In this document: positions 60,411 through 64,000 of the stretch, one piece after another
How positions within the stretch are numbered: the first letter of the stretch is position 1
How the letters are laid out: each line of letters starts with the position of its first letter
From: Gautieria morchelliformis
Lineage: Eukaryota > Basidiomycota > Agaricomycetes > Gomphales > Gomphaceae
Assembly: GCA_015179125.1 (NCBI GenBank)
Contig: WHVA01000006.1
Span: forward strand, 62,001 to 126,000
Direction of reading: 5' to 3'
Length of the DNA: 64,000 nt
The notes under the pieces: generated by a model
The model's database searches: none
Seen by the model: the letters and a program-made list of their open reading frames with translations, nothing else
Told to the model about the DNA's origin: nothing
Made by a program: the position numbers and the translations under genes

Positions 60411-61619
60411 ATGCTCCGACCACCACCTGCCAGTGCAGATAACGGCGAAACTACCCCCTCTGTACCTGCAGACACCATCCAAACTACTCTCTGCACTCTA
60501 TATGACCTAATCCATGGCATAGCCCTCCCAAAAACAAGAACTGCAAAGACATGCACTATCCCTGTCGACACACTGCATAGTGCTCGCGAACTAATCTCAT
60601 CCACACAAGAGAAGCTCGAGATTCCTTGTCTTAACTTGCATCTTTCATCTGTCTGTGAAAAATTGGAGGCAATCTCAACACACATCGGCCTTACGGCACC
60701 CGCTAGCGAACTCCAATCCTGCGCGCCAGCCACAGCACGCATGACACGTATCAAACCCCACCGCGACACCAAACATCATATAACGCTATCGCATATCAAC
60801 CGACAGAACCCAGCCCTCGAGGAATTCCCGGATTCAGAGTTGAGGAAGGAGATTAACAAAGCCTTGCTCCCACGAGGCTGGGATCCAGACCCTGAAGGAG
60901 AGCAGGAGGAGGAGAGCGTACTTCGCGTTTGAGCCACAGGATGGCACCGAAGCGGCGATATATGGCTAGCAGCGGGCTCAGAGCATGAACATGACGCGAT
61001 AATCAAGAAAGCTCACCGATGGCTCCCAGTGTTATCAATGAACCTGCGTATCGCCCCAAAGACCAACCCGGTGATCGTTCACGCCATCCCCACTACATTT
61101 AACCCAGATCCAGCCAGCAATGACATCACAACGCTGCTGGACGATAATGAGCACATCATTCCCCATCCTTCCATGCTACAACGTGCTGAATTTATCTCTC
61201 GCTCTCCACAGCTATGTCAGAAAGCACACTCATCCCTTGTCCTATATCTAACCGATCACCATGCGTCCAACAACTGTATCCAACAACACATTGCGTACCG
61301 AGGATGCCTTCACTCGACCACACGTTTCATACGGCATCCCCCACAATGCTTCAACTGCTACGGCATAGGCCACTTTGCTCGATCATGCAAAGCCACCACA
61401 AAATGTGGAATATGCGCGGGCCCACACACCACATTCAACTGCAAGTGCCCTGACCAGAATATGTGCCAGGAGTCAATGTGTCCACATATCACACTGAAAT
61501 GCGCCCTCTGCAATGGATCCCATGCAGTGACTGACCGCAAGTTTTGCAGGGCTCGTCAATCCCTTCTTGACCGGCACACTTGGAGTGTGGCAACAGCAGA
61601 TGGTCTGTATCATGCCTGA
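60411..61619 (+). pseudogene. LINE ORF1 (Gag-like, triple zinc knuckle)
   Basis: MLRPPPASADNGETTPSVPA begins a frame of about 400 codons. The middle resembles LINE ORF1 proteins (NPALEEFPDSELRKEINKAL, then AIIKKAHRWLPVLSMNLRIA and FNPDPASNDITTLLDDNEHI). The end has three Cys/His clusters: CFNCYGIGHFARSC, CGICAGPHTTFNC and CALCNGSHAVTDRKFC. This cluster triplet is typical of ORF1 in fungal Tad-like LINEs, where it binds the element RNA. One TGA at 60930-60932 (between ESVLRV and ATGWHRSG) fits CGA to TGA. Otherwise the frame is open. Confidence 0.8.
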
Positions 61620-61870
61620 AGGAGAGATAAACTACCATGTGATGAGAGGAGGACCGAAGAAGGAGACGAATGGGTAAAAGGTCGAGACTCACCAGGCGCT
61701 AAGCCACACACACCCCCCACACCTCGCCCACAAAGGCATGGACACGCTCGGGGCCATGCCCCTTGAGCACAAGCAGAGATAGAGGTCTAAAGGAGAGAGG
61801 GAGAAAACACAGGGAAGAAAATGTATATACCGTCTTACATAGGGTGCTGCCCTAAAAGACGTAAAATGGG

Positions 61871-61895
61871 AAAAAAAAAAAAAAAAAAAAAAAAA
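61871..61895 (+). repeat. A25 tail of the LINE insertion
   Basis: 25 consecutive A immediately before the 3' copy of the target duplication, as expected for target-primed reverse transcription. Confidence 0.85.
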
Positions 61896-62136
61896 GGCAA
61901 CTTCGACCATTGGGCACTTGTTGGTTCAGTCCTTTTGATTGTCCTTGATGACTGATCAAAGGACCTGGCATATCAAATGAGTTGCCCGTTCGGTCATGTC
62001 ATCCGTTTGAGGATGGAATGCGGTGGACATGAGGAGTTTCATCCCCATGAGTCACTGAAGTTCACGCCAGAATATGGACGTGAATTTCGAGTCTTGATCC
62101 AAGACTATGGAGTCTGGGACTCCATGAAGTCTTACA

Positions 62137-62560
62137 TGTAGAGGACAGGAATTATAGGCAGTAGGATGGACTTGTTGTTCAAAAGAATAGACTAGAAATC
62201 AATTAACTACAGGATTTCTGGGTCAATAAATCGAAGGAGAATAAGACTAATTTACTTGCCTCTCTCAGTGAATTTGGTTGTCACTGAGAGAGGGGGAAAT
62301 GTGTCTCACTGTGCATATACTACCACCCGGCCCTTTAGTGCCCATGGCAGCGCGCCTCGAAATGATTATGTAAGGGTGCCGGTGGTGAAAGGAAGAAAAA
62401 CAAATCGAAATATAAGTACAGATCTTGGTAGAAAAATTCGGAAAAATTCTGAAAAATCAAGTGATCATAGTAGAACAATCTGACAAGAAATTGGGAGGAA
62501 ATACGAATGGTGGAATTTATTTGGCTTGATTTTGGTGCAGGAGCATAAATGCACCCAACA
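62137..62560. repeat. Solo LTR (424 bp) inside gypsy-3 integrase
   Basis: It starts TGTAGAGGACAGG and ends GCACCCAACA, flanked by TTACA (62132-62136) and TTACG (62561-62565), a 5-bp duplication with one transition. Removing it rejoins integrase KEVV to RLHGVP. It contains a perfect 13-bp stem, CCTCTCTCAGTGA and TCACTGAGAGAGG, at 62259-62293. No internal retrotransposon remains, and it does not match the other LTRs here. Confidence 0.75.
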
Positions 62561-64000
62561 TTACGACCTCTTTTAGGAATAGCCAGGCTATTCCTTTGGC
62601 TGTCACACTCATCGTTGTTGGGACGAGGTGTACGTGAGATGTGAGTCTATCTATGATCACCATGAGGTATTCACAGTCATTTGATTTGGGCAGTGGGCCC
62701 ATCAAATCGATACTGATAGATTGCCACAGTCTATCGGGTATGGGCAGGCTATGTAGTAGCCCAGCAGGCCACTGTGTGCCTGTCTTAGTGGTCTGACACT
62801 TTGCACACGAAGTGCAGAATGCCTCGATGTCCGAGGCCATACTGGGCCACCAGTATGTTCTTTGAATGTAGTTCGAAGTTTTCAGTTGACCATAGTGGCC
62901 AATTGTCTGGTGGGCCTGATTGATTATGATCTCGATCAGCCTCCTTCCCCCTTGAACTATGTTATGACATCCCTCTTCAGCTGATTTTTTGTCCAAACCA
63001 GTCCATCCCAGATGCCAAATCTTGGATGTGCATCTGGGTTCTCCATGATCTTCACGAACATGGGCTCCTTATGGTAGGAGTCGCATAGGACCTTTGGCAG
63101 GTCCGTGTTCTCTTCTACGCTTATGTGTAGGGTGGTTCCATCATTGCCTGCCGCAATGACATGGATGTCGTTGTCATCGTTGTCTGGCAACAACACATTG
63201 TGGCAAGGCTCCTTGGCAGAGCCTTTGTTCATGACCGCCGATTCTATTGTTCGGAGTTCAGTTTTCTCTGCGAGGCGAGTTGATCACCTCGTAGCTGCTG
63301 TACGCAGCTCCATGTATTGGTTGGTGGGCATTAGCTCACCATCTGGGTCTAGTTGCGTCTGCATTGACAAAGACGTGGTCTGGGTGATTGTCATCACCTG
63401 TGTCGCTTTCATAGTAGCGGGATAAACAGTCCGCTACTTTGTTCTCAATGCCATCAACATGGACAGTGTTGTAATTGAAGCGGGATAAAAACTCCCACCA
63501 CTGGACCTGCCTGTCAGACAGGTTCTTCTGGGTCTCAAAGTACTCGAGACCCTTGTGGTCCATGACTAGGGTGAATTTTTGCTCTAGGAGTTTGTCCTCC
63601 CATTTCATGAGGGCTTCAAGCACGGCGATGGTTTCATGCTCATGTGTTCTGTAGTGGTGCTGCGCAACACTGAACTTCTTTGACAAGAAGCCAGCTGGTC
63701 AACAGGTTCTCCAATCTGGTCCTTGGCCATAGACGGCTCCGACACCAGATTTTGAACCATTGGTGATGACCCATATTGGGTCTGTGTTCCATGCGTCGAT
63801 TGGACGCAGGATCGGGGCCTTGCAGGCTAATGCTCTTATGCTTTGGAACCATTTGTCCAGCAACGGTGTCCACTCGAATGGATGGTTGTTGCACACACAT
63901 CCCGATAAGGGGGTGGTGTATGCACTGACGTCTGGCATGTAGTGTGCCAGGTATTGGACAAGGGCGAGGAACCTCTGTACATCATTAAACATACGAGGCC

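Larger units (their letters stand above)
60403..61896 (+). mobile_element. ORF1-only LINE derivative with poly(A) tail
   Basis: The insertion is bounded by the 10-bp duplication GCAACTTCGA (60393-60402 and 61897-61906). It starts almost at the ATG of a LINE-type ORF1 and ends in A25 (61871-61895). Between the ORF1 stop (61619) and the tail are only about 250 bp of noncoding sequence. No endonuclease or reverse transcriptase sequence is present. It disrupts the gypsy-3 integrase and lies opposite to it. Confidence 0.85.
56475..64000 (-). mobile_element. Gypsy-3: Ty3/gypsy retrotransposon (runs off right edge)
   Basis: The 3' LTR is at 56475-57216, bounded by TGTGGGAAA... and ...GTATTTACA, with a purine tract GTGGGGGAGGG next to it on the coding strand (57217-57227). 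Pol runs on the minus strand from the right edge to 59739, and an extra gene fills 57239-59640. Two later insertions interrupt integrase: a solo LTR and an ORF1-only LINE. The left flank ends CACAC at 56470-56474; the other end lies outside the window. Confidence 0.85.
59739..64000 (-). pseudogene. Gypsy-3 pol (RT C-terminus to chromodomain), interrupted twice
   Basis: From the right edge: RT/RNase H (FLALVQYLAHYMPDVSAYTT, NGSKSGVGAVYGQG, TGA at 63699-63701, FSVAQHHYRTHEHETIAVLE, FTLVMDHKGLEYFETQKNLS). Integrase follows: INQAHQTIGHYGQLKTSNYI, CTSCAKCQTTKTG, SISIDLMGPLPKSNDCEYLM, KEVV, then the solo LTR, then RLHGVPDSIVLDQDSKFTSI and STAFHPQTDDMTERATHL. Then KCPMVEVA, the LINE, and SNVSLTTGFAPFKLNHRYMP. 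After GPY/F (VGDRIYLLTQNLTLPKGRAR, PRYIGPYRVKEA) a chromodomain-like end DEEEWLIDESLSHRWINSKD closes at 59739. The TGA at 63699 stands where PAGF is preceded by Arg in relatives (CGA to TGA). Further stops occur near the INT core. Confidence 0.85.

Overview
The window looks like a nuclear chromosome segment from a mushroom-forming basidiomycete (Agaricomycetes). The evidence is dense short introns (about 45-65 bp) with GT..AG ends, gene families that I know mainly from this class (DUF2235 hydrolase, a DUF6698-like family, Plavaka-type transposase, chromodomain Ty3/gypsy elements) and no bacterial features. Every call rests on reading the sequence; no database was searched.

Layout. 1-0.8 kb: start of a DUF2235 gene running off the left edge (minus). 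0.8-6.4 kb: repeat-rich DNA with a 1-kb terminal-inverted-repeat element, a 38-bp minisatellite, a Plavaka transposase relic and a stray DnaJ C-terminal fragment. 6.37-17.88 kb: one complete hAT transposon with perfect 18-bp ends and an 8-bp target duplication. Its transposase gene is split by a complete, young Ty3/gypsy element (gypsy-1, 8.08-15.61 kb; 562-bp LTRs differing at 5 sites; 5-bp duplication). Gypsy-1 carries a spliced gene antisense to gag-pol that encodes a Zn2Cys6-like protein. 17.9-20.6 kb: two decayed Agaricomycete gene families. 22.0-25.6 kb: a deleted gypsy relic holding a 2.06-kb foldback (about 1-kb inverted arms).

26.6-39.1 kb is the host-gene island: epoxide hydrolase, PIG-T (GPI transamidase subunit), AFG2-type AAA+ ATPase and a membrane-anchored aspartic protease. 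All four can be read through consensus introns without nonsense codons; only the PIG-T start is uncertain. 39.8-41.0 kb holds a dead Tc1/mariner-like transposase.

44.2-64 kb is almost solid retrotransposon: gypsy-2 (plus), a Ty1/copia element (minus, 5-bp duplication, one LTR enlarged by a 0.3-kb insertion containing a long hairpin), and gypsy-3 (minus, running off the right edge). Gypsy-3 has an extra gene downstream of pol and is interrupted by a solo LTR and by a LINE derivative that has ORF1 and a poly(A) tail but no reverse transcriptase.

The transposon genes share a decay signature: most of their in-frame stops are best explained as CGA to TGA (C to T at CpG), while the host genes have none. 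The most novel points are the antisense Zn2Cys6-like gene in gypsy-1, the ORF1-only LINE (a fungal analogue of mammalian HAL1), the foldback, and the post-pol accessory gene of gypsy-3.
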